Below are positions 10,759 to 22,500 of a stretch of 64,000 bases of DNA, in pieces; within the stretch, counting starts at the first letter, position 1; every line of letters begins with the position of its first letter. The translations under genes were made by a program, and so were the position numbers. The stretch spans positions 6,448,001 to 6,512,000 of the forward strand of contig OY720102.1 in assembly GCA_963082875.1 (NCBI GenBank), read 5' to 3'. A model generated the notes under the pieces. The model was not told the origin of the DNA. It saw only the letters and a list, made by a program, of their open reading frames with translations, and searched no databases. Source of the DNA: Corella eumyota. Its lineage: Eukaryota; Chordata; Ascidiacea; Phlebobranchia; Corellidae.

Positions 10759-11820
10759 ATGTTTAACAATATAACAGAGCCATATGCCTATGAGACTGAT
10801 ATTATTTTAAACTTAGCCTTTGCTTTAGGTGCGTACTTTTGCTTGGTTTATTTTATCTATAGATGTAAAACTCGGATCGAAAAGTCGCTTTCCTTCATTT
10901 ATTATACCGATTTGAGTTACATATTTCTAGCAATTTTAATTGTTTTGCTACAAATTTTTACCCGTTTACGTAGCCTCTACTTTTCGATTTGCAGCTCATT
11001 TTTGGTGGGGTCCATAGTAGTTTGGAATATTCATGAAATTTGTGTTTACCTTTTTATTTGGGAGCGGCAAAGAATGTTATACAAGAATCTACTGTTCAGT
11101 AAATTTAAAACTCCATTAGTTAAAATCTTTAGCAGCGTAGTAATAGTGTGCTGCGTAGCAGGGCGAATTGGTAGTGGAATGTTCTCTATTTTTGAAGCAT
11201 TAGCTAAGAGTCGCGTTCGCAACCCGTTTCGACACGCGATTAAACGCCCCATGTAAAAGGGCTTACAGACTACACCCTTTGTGTTGAACAGCCTAAAAAA
11301 CTGGACTCGATACAGTTGGCATGGAAACTACTTGTTACGATTGCCGCTGTTTTCTCAATTATATTTCAACTGTCATTACTAGGACTTATCCTACACCCTA
11401 TTTGTAAAAGATTCGGTTGCACAGAACGATGAAATCGAAAAAACGGTAAAAAATTCAGTTATTCGATTGTCTGTTTGCACATCTATATACATTTTTATTG
11501 ACTTTTTTCGAAGTATGACATTTGTTCTGTTTAGCTGCGGGCAATGAATACTCTTCTGGGTATCGGTTTTTGTACTTTCGAAAGTAATACGCTTTGCCTG
11601 TATTCAATTTTCTTTTAGCAACTACAAAAACCGACTATTACCGTTTTTTGGCACAAATAACAACCAAATATGTCCCGTTGTTCAGAAAATATTCGTATGG
11701 CGCAGTAAACACACTATAGACGATACTACAAACCTTAACGGGTTTAATCCTGACTGCTTCTGTGCCGGAGCTTTATTGGAGAAACTGCAAGTACAAAAGT
11801 ACAAAAGTAGTTTTACTTAA
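10759..11820 (+). pseudogene. Intronless seven-helix membrane protein, broken
   Basis: From the ATG at 10759 a frame runs to a TAA at 11254-11256 and encodes about four membrane segments after a short N-glycosylatable N-terminus (MFNNITEPY). Continuing in the other two frames are three more hydrophobic helices: WKLLVTIAAVFSIIFQLSLL in one frame, then VIRLSVCTSIYIFIDFF and ILFWVSVFVLSKVI in another. The frame switches near 11254 and 11428 and a TGA interrupts the last frame near 11546. After helix 3 comes FIWERQRMLYKN, a charged cytoplasmic turn like that of GPCRs, but I cannot assign it to a known receptor family. Intact it would be about 330 aa with seven helices. No intron explains the shifts. 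It could be a processed copy, a decayed gene, or a sequence with errors. Confidence 0.6.
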
Positions 11821-13107
11821 AATATGTAAAGACTTATCGTAAAGCTATTTTGTAAATTAAAATATGAATTATAACTTTTGCCATTGTAACTTAGGCTGGG
11901 TTTTCAATGTGTAATTTTTACACTATTTGTAAATATTGTTGCATGTTTTTCGTTGACGAATGTATCTATTAAAGAAGGGCTAACTTATCGAAATAAAATT
12001 ATGATCGTGTATTCCTGTTTTTACCTAAGGCTAACGCGCAGTAGCCATAAAGGGGATGCAATTAGAAACACAGCTTTCTATTGTGGCGGATAAACATATA
12101 CTGCAATAATGTTAATTATTTAATCGCCGCAAATTAATCAAATTTCTTATCATAATGCAAATACGAGGGCTTTAAACTCAATTTACAGGTGTTAAGTCGT
12201 ATCAGCTTTGCATTGTGACACGAAAGAACAAAAGGCGTCGTCGGAAATTCTAATTGGACGCTTCACACGCGAAATAGCATTGATCAGAGCCGCAGGGTGC
12301 ACACCTGGGCGATTGTGATGTCATACAGTGGCATGCGCGATCAAAATGTTTAAACTTAATTTTAGTCTGGTTTTCTTAAGTTACTCAACAAATTTTATAT
12401 AGCTATGTATTAAACGTTTATGGACTTGTGTTGAAAGTTTAGTTCTATTAGAATTTAACACGCTTTTAGAATAAGAAAGTATTATGTATTTACGTTGTTA
12501 CTTTATCGATTGAAAGTTTTATAAATAAAAGATGAACCTGAAAACTGCTAAAAGCAAAAAAGCCTAGAAAAAACACTGACTGGTGTTGTGGAAGTGAAAC
12601 TGTCGGAGCGAAATCATCAATAAGTCAGCGCGTGGCACAAAGTTTTGACAGATAAGGTTATAGATTAGTCAAGGGCGAACTTTCGATCGAATTTTCCGGT
12701 GTTCAAACACAGCCAGAGCGCCGGTCGATCGTCCTTTTGTTCTGTCTTGAAGCCTGGCGCGGAAGTAATCGGGCGTGGGCCGAGGAACAAAAGCTTGTTA
12801 TCGCTTCCTCCGTACGTGCGAAATATCGACTAAGGAAAATCGATTTTGACAAAAAAATGCTTAGCTAGCAATATATAGCAGCGTGTTGGATAGACAGATT
12901 TATATTACCTTAGTTTATTAGTCTATTCTTAATTAGTCAATGTAAACCCTTTTGCTTAACATCGATCGTTTTTTTTTTAATTTAGAGGATAGCATAGAAA
13001 AGTAATTTTTCTGCTCATTCTGAGCGTATAGTATTTAATATTAATCTTTAAACAAACTACTTATATTTTTAGACAAACTAAAGATTCTATAAATAAATTC
13101 ATTGAAA
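11821..13107 (+). promoter_or_regulatory. Upstream region of ripply
   Basis: About 1.3 kb without coding sequence. Two GC-richer islands stand out (12230-12340 and 12590-12830) against AT-rich flanks. Motifs seen: CTTCACACG and GGTGCACACCTGG near 12259 and 12296, resembling T-box half-sites and an E-box; CCTTTTGTTCTG near 12732; and TTATCGCTTCCTCC near 12798, a GATA-like plus ETS-like pair. Ripply genes in other chordates are regulated by T-box factors, so an enhancer here is plausible. This is inference from motifs only. Confidence 0.4.
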
Positions 13108-13989
13108 ATGACCATTAACAATAACCAAACCAGTATGCGTAATCAAAGCAACAAGCGAAAACGAAGAAGTCAACAAATGGACGAAACCCAATTTACCAAA
13201 CGTGGAAGATATAGTAACTTATATGATCAGACTCAGCAACAGCTCAATGATCATCCCTATAACGGATTTACCACACCAAAACATAGGCACTACTACGTTA
13301 ACCAGACCCCGTTTACTCCAACACAAGATGGTACTGTCAAGCAACTTTTTACTGAGCATCCAATTATTTCTTCTACTCCCAAGCGTAACAAGCCTGAAAC
13401 TATTTGGAGGCCTTGGTTGTTACCTAATTCGTCGACAACAGTTAAGACAACGCATCGTAGGCGAGTTAGCAATGCCCATAACCACCAACGTTGTTTTAAA
13501 ACTACGCCACATCGCGCGCAACCTACCCAATCTCAGAGGAACACACATTGTCAAAGAACTAATCAAAATCACCAGTCGCCAACTGGGTTTTACGATAATT
13601 ATTTTTACGAAAAACAGAAAAACAATTGTCAAAATATAAACGGTCAAAAATCTCGAACTGCTGTCCAAGTACCTACCGGCTTTGAACATTTTAAACAACC
13701 TGTTAAGTAAGTACTCTAAATATTTTTATTAAAACGACCATATATAAAAAAATTATTTTTTAATACTACTGTTTTCTTTACTTTATTAACATTTTCTTTG
13801 CATTATCGCAGATTAATGTGGCCAAAAAGCAAGACTCAAGATTACATGTTTTATGAAGGACAAAGGTTTCTCGATGCGTTCCCAGTACAAGCAACGTTTG
13901 GGTTTTATGACGATACAGACAGTGATTCGGGAACTTCAAGCCCCAATCCATTGCAAACTAATTTTAATTTACCTACATTAGTGAACTGA
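13108..13989 (+). CDS. ripply: Ripply transcriptional co-repressor adaptor
   Basis: Two exons, 13108-13706 and 13812-13989, encode 258 aa. Ripply proteins convert T-box activators into repressors by tethering Groucho/TLE. Both hallmarks are present: the Groucho-binding WRPW at residues 100-103 (context ETIWRPWLLP), and the Ripply homology domain in exon 2, with KLMWPKSK and FPVQATFGFYDD (FPVQAT at 223-228), followed by an acidic DTDSDS stretch as in vertebrate RIPPLY2. The N-terminal 200 residues are basic and rich in Asn, Gln and Thr. About 120 residues separate the two motifs, far more than in vertebrate Ripply proteins, and the whole protein is about twice their usual length. The intron is 105 bp. 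AATAAA at 14044-14049 is the likely poly(A) signal. Confidence 0.95.
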
Positions 13990-14432
13990 TTCTGTTTCAA
14001 TATTTACTACGTTTTTTTATTTCGTTATTATTCACAAAATTCAAATAAAACTGTACTTAATCAAAAAATAGATTTATTGATTTTTTATTTTTAAGTAGAC
14101 TGACAAGGAATAGAAAGTTATTAAGATATGTTTTTTTGGCAATACAGTTGTTTATAAAATTACATCCTTAAGCGAGGATAACTTAAAAAAAATAATGAAA
14201 ATTTACCGCCAAATTTAACACGTGATGTCATCGTTGTTTGTAAACACGACAACATGTGCTCCGACGTTAATTTTTTTGCATTTAAAATAAAACTATTTTC
14301 TCACTAATAATAAGTTACAGAACATCTGATTCACTATACAATACTTACTTTTATACTGTCTAAATGTTCATATGCATATTTTATATTATTGATATATTAA
14401 TTATTTACATAATTTAAAATAATTTTTAATAC
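13990..14432. other. Ripply 3' flank
   Basis: Contains the ripply 3' UTR with AATAAA at 14044-14049, then AT-rich spacer up to the MITE. A CACGTG lies near 14219. No exon recognised. Confidence 0.5.
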
Positions 14433-14440
14433 CGAATATG

Positions 14441-14636
14441 CCAGTCTGGAAAGTAGGGCAGTTTTCGACGAGATCTCGTGCGTGCAATCGTAAAAAAATG
14501 CGTGATCGCGCGTGCACGCGTACCAAAATTTCCGGTCTAGGCGCGCACGCGTGTTTTAGGCGTCAGTACTGCGCGTGCACATTTTTTTTAATGAAAAAAA
14601 TCCCGTGCGTGCACGTTGCCCTACTTTCCAGACTGG
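14441..14636. mobile_element. hAT-like MITE with 8-bp TSD
   Basis: A 196-bp element bounded by perfect 20-bp terminal inverted repeats (CCAGTCTGGAAAGTAGGGCA) and flanked by the exact 8-bp duplication CGAATATG (14433-14440 and 14637-14644). An 8-bp duplication fits hAT; the superfamily call rests on that alone. The core is unusual: rich in CpG and in GCGCGTGCACGCG-like palindromic runs within a very AT-rich region. It has no coding capacity. It lies about 65 bp upstream of the HLTF start codon, probably in its promoter or leader. Confidence 0.85.
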
Positions 14637-14708
14637 CGAATATGTAAAGACTGCTAAATTTTTATAGATTTTTATTAAGTCAAATTGTTAACACTATTGA
14701 AATTATAA

Positions 14709-17700
14709 ATGTGGAGGCACAGAAGAAAGAAAGGCACTACGTTTTCAGGTTCTCATAGTAGCAAAGACTTTCCCTTTGCTGGAATACCAGAATTAAATGC
14801 ACTATCTTACAACAGCAATGTGGTTTCACCAAACCTTACATCTCCTCTATATCCCAGCGTTTCTGGATCACAAGTTAATGTAGGAACTAAAATTTGTACC
14901 TATTAATTTGATTTCTAATTCCAATATTACAAAAAACTTATTTTTTGAACCATTTTATGTTTAAAAATAGTATTCAAAATTTTTAAATATTTAAATGGGT
15001 CAAAAAAGATGTTCAGAGGCTTTCAAAGAAGATGTCACAGGTAAGATAAGTGTGTTTAGATTATCCATTAAGCAAAGTTTTGTGTTACAAATTATACTAA
15101 AATTATTCCAAGGCTTGCTATATTTTAATTGAGGATAAATATTTTTAGGTATCGAATGAAGTGATTATAATTAATGACGAGGACGACATTACAGCAAGCG
15201 AGGATTTAAACACTAGTGAAAATAGCAATTTCGAGTATCTTGGTTTTCTGAGTGGAATGATAGTTGGTATCCGGTACTACACTGGAATGGTGAGTTGTGT
15301 TTAAAACTGGTACTACGAAAAATCTGCTTTATGAAAAACTGCCACTATGCTGGTTAGAACACTTGGCTTTAGTACATTAGGTTTGGGTTTGGTCATCCTT
15401 GCTTTCATGCTGTAGTGTCCTTTAAAAATACTCTGTATGAAATTGCTGGTTACTCCTGCTAAGCCAAAAACCAGGTGGTGGATTCATTATTGGGCATTTA
15501 TATATTTAATAATTATACGTTATATATATACTGTAAAAGGCAACCAAAAACTGGATTGGGGTAACATATGTTACCCTATGTTTAGCCCATAAAGTCAACT
15601 TTTTTACACTAAGAACAAAAAATTCAAAAAAAATCTTGTTCTTTTATATTTTTTTGTTATTAACAGGTTAGTAATAATGAGATGATTAGTTTGGATCGTG
15701 AGCCGCAGAATCCTTACGATTGTAATGCTGTTCGAGTCTCAAATGCGAGGGGAGAAAAGGTTGGCCACATTAAGAAAGAAATGGCACGAGCTCTTGCAAA
15801 AATTGTGGACCCAGGTCTAGCACAAATGGAAGGGTAACTACAAGATATTAATTGTTTTTTTTAATATTTTGGATATTTCCTAAAATTATTTATGTGTATG
15901 CATTTCTTTAAAATTTGTATTTAATCAGTTTATTGTAAAAATTTAATTTAAAATTTAATTTTCCTACTAAAATTCTACAAAGTGTCTGAAAGTTTTTATT
16001 ATGACTTAAGGTTTACTTAATGCAAAAATAATATAGTTTTTGTATTGCATTTTGACAGAGTTGTCTTAAAACGTGGTGGCAGCTCGTTTACCATTCCTGT
16101 TGTGATATCAATTTTGGGAGATCCCCAAAACCTTGAAAACATTGCTGCAGAGTTGAGAAAATATGGTTACAAATTGCAAACCACTCATTACAGCAACTCA
16201 TTCAAGTCAGGTAAAAATTTTTTTTTGTATGTATATTTATCCTCAATGTGAGAAAATCGAATGCACTTAAACATAGAGTAACATCTGTTACTCTGACCCA
16301 GTCGCGAGTTACCTGTGGCAGTTTGGAAAATTATAGATTATAATTGCTCGATTTTTATGCTGCTGATTTAGTGCTGGCCAGGCAGCAGTTTAAACTGTTT
16401 ATAGCGCCTTACTCAAGGGCGCTACAGCATGAGATCAGTGGTAATTGAACACACGACCTCATGTGTGGTGTAGCAAGAGTTCTTACCACTACACCACGTC
16501 GCCAGTTTTCCTGTGCTGCCTGTTATTTTTAATGATTTTACAGAAAATATTAAATAGTTATGAATGTATTTTAACATTGCACATAAATATTTTAACTTAC
16601 ATTGGATTATGCTTAATTTTTTTTTTACTAATAATTAAAAGATTTACCATAGTTTTTTCAATTATTTTTTAGGTCCTTCTACACCATACAGTCAACCAAT
16701 TTTGTCTAAAACCACAAAGCTGACTTCTTCTCAGGTATCTAGTACAGTTGAAAAGCTTTTGTTTAGTAGTTTGTCATTTTTAAATTTGGTTTTGTGAATG
16801 CAGATCAAAAATCATCTTGACAATTTGTTTGAAAATTTAAAAGAATTCGACCAAAATGCGGAAGCAAAACAACCCAAGGTAATAGTTTAGTATTTAATGT
16901 TTTTTAAACACAATTTATTATTTTATACAAAGGTTATGGTGTATTGGGTAATAATTTACGTTAAAAAAAATTGTTTTAAAAGCAATCGGGAATAGTTTTT
17001 ATAAGTTTATATTTATACAAAAAAAATTTTTGGTAAAGACTACAATATTTGAAAAAGACTGAACTGACATTTTTTTTGACTTTCGAATTTAAGTATTATT
17101 ATTTATAATAATAAAATTGTTTAGGTAATCAAATCAAAGTTGTTTAGGCATCAGCTACAAGCAGTCAGCTGGATGATTAAAAGAGAAGAAGGTTTGGATT
17201 TGCCTCCATTTTGGGAAAAAATAACATCAAAGGGTAAAAAAAAAATTACTGAATTTGTGCGCAAATTTTAAAGTGTAAACTAATTAATGCAGATCTTGAC
17301 TTATGCCAGATAAAATCTTATGCTAGATCAGAAATTTCAATGGAAATACTCCAATTCATTTGTTTGGAATAGTTATTCTGTTTATTCAAAACATAATATA
17401 CTAAATAGTTGATATACATTTAATGTAAATATAAAATCATAACAATAAACAAAGGCAATTTTTAGACGGAACTGTAAGCTACAAAAACACAATCTTAAAC
17501 TTTCAAACAAAGGAAGAACCAAAGAGAGTGAAAGGAGGTATTCTAGCAGATGACATGGGTTTGGTAGGTTTTTAAAACCTTTTTCGCTTACTCATTCTTA
17601 TCTATGAGGGAATTTAGTTAATAAAATTTTAAACAACGGTATTGTTTATTTTTAATTTTACAAATATCTGTGTAATTAAAAAAAATGGTTTCATATAAAA

Positions 17701-19512
17701 TCTTTTTTTTTTCATTTGTTGTTTTATTTTAATTTGATTTTTTATTAAAATTTTTTTAGGGAAAAACTTTGGTTGTAATTTCTCTTATTGTTGAACACGG
17801 AAAAAACAACAAGTCACTTTTCAAGTTAAAAGAAGAAATCGATAAAAAGTAAGAATTAAAAAATTAATTTATTTGTTTAATTTTATATAAAACGAAAAGT
17901 AATAAAGCTGAGATTTTATTAAACACAGTTTTTTAAAACATTAATTTGTAATATTTAATTTACGGCTTTGCTTTTGTAGTTATTAAACGTTATTTTTTTT
18001 TGTTAAAAAAAGGGAATAAACTACATACAGTATACTACATACAAAAGTTTTTTCACAACACAGTATACTACATACAAAAGTTTTTTCACAATACAGTATA
18101 CTACATACAAAACTTTTTTTCACAATACAGTATACTACATACAAAAGTTTTTTCACAATATAGTATACTACATACAAAACTTTTTTTCACGGTTATTAAA
18201 AATTGTAAGGTATTTATTAGGGATGGGCTGAAATCCAAATTACTCGGATTCGACGAGCCCGAGTATTTTGTCGCGATACTCGGCTGAGTCCGAGTACTCA
18301 GTTATGACGTCATTTAAACGTATATAACTGTTCACGAGAATCTTTCCCGCATAATTTTAAAACTGCAAAATTTGCCAAAAAACACGTATTTATGGATTAT
18401 AAAGTGTTTAACTTTGGCAAAACTACTTACCGCTGATAGCAATATCATTTTAAATCTAAATGAAAATGTAAAAGTCTCAAATTTATTATGCGTAAAATTT
18501 TACTATGTAAAAAGTGTATTTGTTGCGCAATTGTTGCTTAAATAACGTGATATAATTAAGAGTAGATTATAATTGAGAGTAGATTACAAAATTTGTGTTT
18601 TTTTATGTTTAGTAAATCGTATACGATCTTAAATGACAAATTATTACTCGGTGTCCGAGTACTAAAAAATGCTCGACGAGCACGAGTATTAAAATATTCT
18701 GAATACTCGGGCCGAGTACTCGATTTAGGGCTCATTAGTTTACCTTTGACCATACAATACATTTTCAACAGAAACACGTCTTTCCCTTACAGAGTAAACA
18801 TTGGCATTAATTTTGTTTTCTGATGGATTCTCTGTAGCGACGCTGTATATAATAGGTTTCTCTAAGTTGGGATTTATATTTAATTTTTCTATTTTACTGC
18901 CAGCTTCAGAGTTTGTATTTCTTGTCATATGCCTAAAAACATATCAATAAATTTGTTTTATTGGTGAAACTTGAAAACATATTTTTTCTGGTCTTTGCAG
19001 TTTAACATTGTTTTTAAATTTTTCCAACCAATAGGGTAGAAATCTATGTTCGGGTAAAAAATAATTGATTATTCGAATAAATAATTAACTATAAACATGA
19101 ATTAGATATTGACTATAACTTACCACATTTTAAAAAGCAACAATATAACAACCAAAACACTTAATCCAAGCAGCATGCTGAGTGTTATTATTAGAATTCT
19201 GCTGTCATTATCATTTTGAATGATTTTAGTGACGAAATCTGAAAAAAAACGACTAATATTCACTTTTTTTCATAATAAGCTACCTAGGTGACTAACTTAT
19301 ATTAATCCTTAACTGTTTTTGTTAATTTGTTAACCTCTTTGTTTTGCTTCTGTAGATAAAACAGTTTTATCTTGTATTGTTGGGCTGTGTGTTACTGTTT
19401 GATTTGTGCTTGTTTCAGTAGAGATGGGACTTTTTTTTGTAGATGTGTTGTTGTTTGTTGAACTTCTATGTGTAACTATTTCTTTTGTTGTTGATGGTGA
19501 TGTTGTTGTTGA

Positions 19513-19556
<44 letters not shown>

Positions 19557-22500
19557 ATGTTGTTGTAGGTTGGTAACAAGTATGAAATGTGGAAACAAAA
19601 ATAACGTTGAATTTAAGATCAGTTGTTTTTTTGATTTTTGGTGGCCATGATTCACTTTCTGATTTTTTCGGACAAATGTCTTCTTGTTCTTCAGTTAAAA
19701 TGCAGGTTTTAGCTTTGTTTGTATACCAACTACACCAGATATGATTTTTATCTTTTGGTACACGATCCCCTCTTTTTGACATTTTACTACCTTAATGATT
19801 TTTTAATTAAGTTGTTAATGAATGAATTTTTGATTAAAATATCAATAGACAAGTAAGTTTTTTTGTTACTGAACTACAGGTCAATTTGTGAAAGTAATTT
19901 AAAAAAAAGCTCAGGTATATAAAACATGGGTTAATATAATTTACTTTTTATTTACTTGAAAAATTCCATTTACCTGTTTAATTTAAGATAGTAAGTATAC
20001 ATTTTTCCGTAAAGTTTAAGGTTAAGCTTAAATGTGAAACAGTCAACTTTTACAATAGTTTAAATTAAATGAATGTATCTTTTTTATTTTATTTTGAGGT
20101 TAAAAATTTTTTGAGCTCACCATCGGGCAATGTTAGGATGTCTTGGTTATTTAATTCAGTGGAAATGTAAATTAGTTGCAGCAAAACAAGACCAGAAGAA
20201 TAGTCTGACTTATTTATTTGCCAATTACATTTTTTGTCAACTGAAGCATCAATGTAGATACCCCAACTTTTCGGTCCGTAGCCATTACATTTTTTAGGAT
20301 TTCCTTTTGTTATTTTTAACTCATTCAAGATTACCACTTAAAAAAATAAGTATTAGATAATTACTATTTTTTATGTGTATAGGCTTGACTTGTTTTGTTC
20401 AATTATTCTTTTCCAGAATTAGAGGTAACTAGTTTTACCATAGCAATCTTTTGGCACCATATTTTGCTGTAAAATGCCAATAACCAGGAAAAACTGATAG
20501 AATATTAATAAACAAGTAATATAAACCCACCTGGCAGAATCCGACCAGAGATATACTGTAAAAGTTTTTAACTGTCAATTTTTTTAATTATAAAAATATA
20601 GTCATTTTTACCTGAGATTATGATCCAATTGATAGTCTTTATCATTGTTAAGGTTTTTTGTAATGTAAATCCTTTTTTTATTTCGAAAGCAAAATCTAAC
20701 TCTCTTCCAAATTATTTAATAATAATTTTATTGACTTATGTAACAAATTACTTGGATATTTTAAAAAATAGAGGCTGGGTCTTTTGACTAATCTAAATGT
20801 AGTGTCTAATTAATCAAAACAATGCTTTGATATTTCCTTGTTGGTTTAGTATATAAATACATTCAGCCATCTTGTGTTTGTTATGTACAAGCATTTTAAA
20901 CACAGCTAAATGTAGTTATTTCCTACTCTAAAAGTTGTATGTGGGTAGTAGTATCGTTTTTAATTAATTTGTGGTATCTTAAATCTGTTGGCTAAGCTTT
21001 GTTTATTATTTCTGTTTTTTTAGTTTTTAGGATAAAAATAAATACATTTTTTGATGTGGTATAAAAATATGTTTTACTTAAAATAACATCACACAAAAGG
21101 CAGATTGATTTAACTTGCTTTAAACATTCATAGTGGTGTATTATCTTTTGTGATATAAATAAATATTTACATATCAAAACCTAATGTGTTTTTGCAATAT
21201 ATAACACTCATCAACTTCAAGTATAATGGCTTACATTGTTTAGATTGTAGTTTTAAGTACCTTAGCATATATTAATAATCTTGTCATCTTTTCATTACAC
21301 AAGAGTTTATTGTTTTTGATTAATGACATTTTATTAAAAAGCTGAAGTCGCTATTTTTGGTACATTACATTTAACAACATAGTAAGGCCGTTTTATACAA
21401 ATTTTTGTATTTGTTGTACTTAAGGTCTGCTGTTATATTTTTAGTTGTCTTTTTACTGACACTATTTTAGTATGTTTTTTCTTGTCATATAGTTAAAGAT
21501 GTTTTTTAATAGCCTATACAGGAAAGTAAAAGTGAATTGTTCGATGTTAAAGTGTTTTATTTTTAAAAATGTTTTTATAAATTGAAAACAAATGAATATA
21601 CTATGTATTACACAAAAAATATTTATTCTCAAGAACAAAATTTAAAATCAATGCAATGAAAATATATATACAAATAAGCTTATTAGATTTTTAACAATCT
21701 AAAATGTAAATGACAATAAAAAATTTGAACAAGTTTAAGACTCTTCTGGTTCGTATTGACCATACAATACATTTACAACAGACTCTCGCCTTTCTTTAAT
21801 TGAGTGAATATCAGTCTTAGCTTCGCTTTCTGTTGGATTCTCTGTAGCTACGCTGTATATGTTAGATTCTTCCAAATTTGGTTTCATATATATTTTTTCT
21901 TTTTTACTATCAGCGTGCGAATTTGTATGCCTTGTCATATGCCTAAAAACATATGCTTTAATTTAAATTGAAAATTAGGAAGTTTGTTTTATTGTTTAAA
22001 TATTAATTAACTATTTCTTTTGACTTTTGCAAACTATTGGTATATAGTATAGATGCCGCCCAATATATTTATTTTTTAAATTGTTACAACCTAATGTAGG
22101 GGGTTACTGTTTAAGTTAAAAAGAGCTTATTAATCAGATAAATTATTTACCATGGACGTGAATTAGATATTGACTATAACTTACCACATTTTAAAGAGCA
22201 ACATTATAACAACTAGAACACTTAATCCGAGTAGTAAACTGAGTGTTATTATTACAATTCTGTTGTCATCAGCATTTTGAATGACTTTAGTACTGAAATC
22301 TAAAAAATAATAATTTTTATTAAAGCTGTATTGGCGAAGACTAATTTTGGCTATACATTTTTTTACACTTTTGATTGATTTACCTGTTGTTGTTTTTGCT
22401 TTTGTAGATATGACAGTTTGAGGTTGTTCTGTGTTGCTGTTTGTTACTGTTTTGTTTGTATTTGGATCGGTTAAGTTCGGCATTTTTTCTGTTGATGTGT

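Noticed and set aside
13202-13698. Two further open frames across ripply exon 1
   Set aside because: Shadows of the ripply frame in other frames; only the ripply frame carries WRPW and joins to the FPVQAT exon.
18000-18287. 95-codon and 64-codon frames with repeated peptide units
   Set aside because: Produced by the 33-bp minisatellite, which keeps frames open because its unit length is a multiple of three.
19335-19790. Nested genes as Ig-domain receptors
   Set aside because: The Cys spacing and W-C-x-W / WPP pattern do not fit an Ig fold; I left the fold open, with only a weak CUB-like hint.
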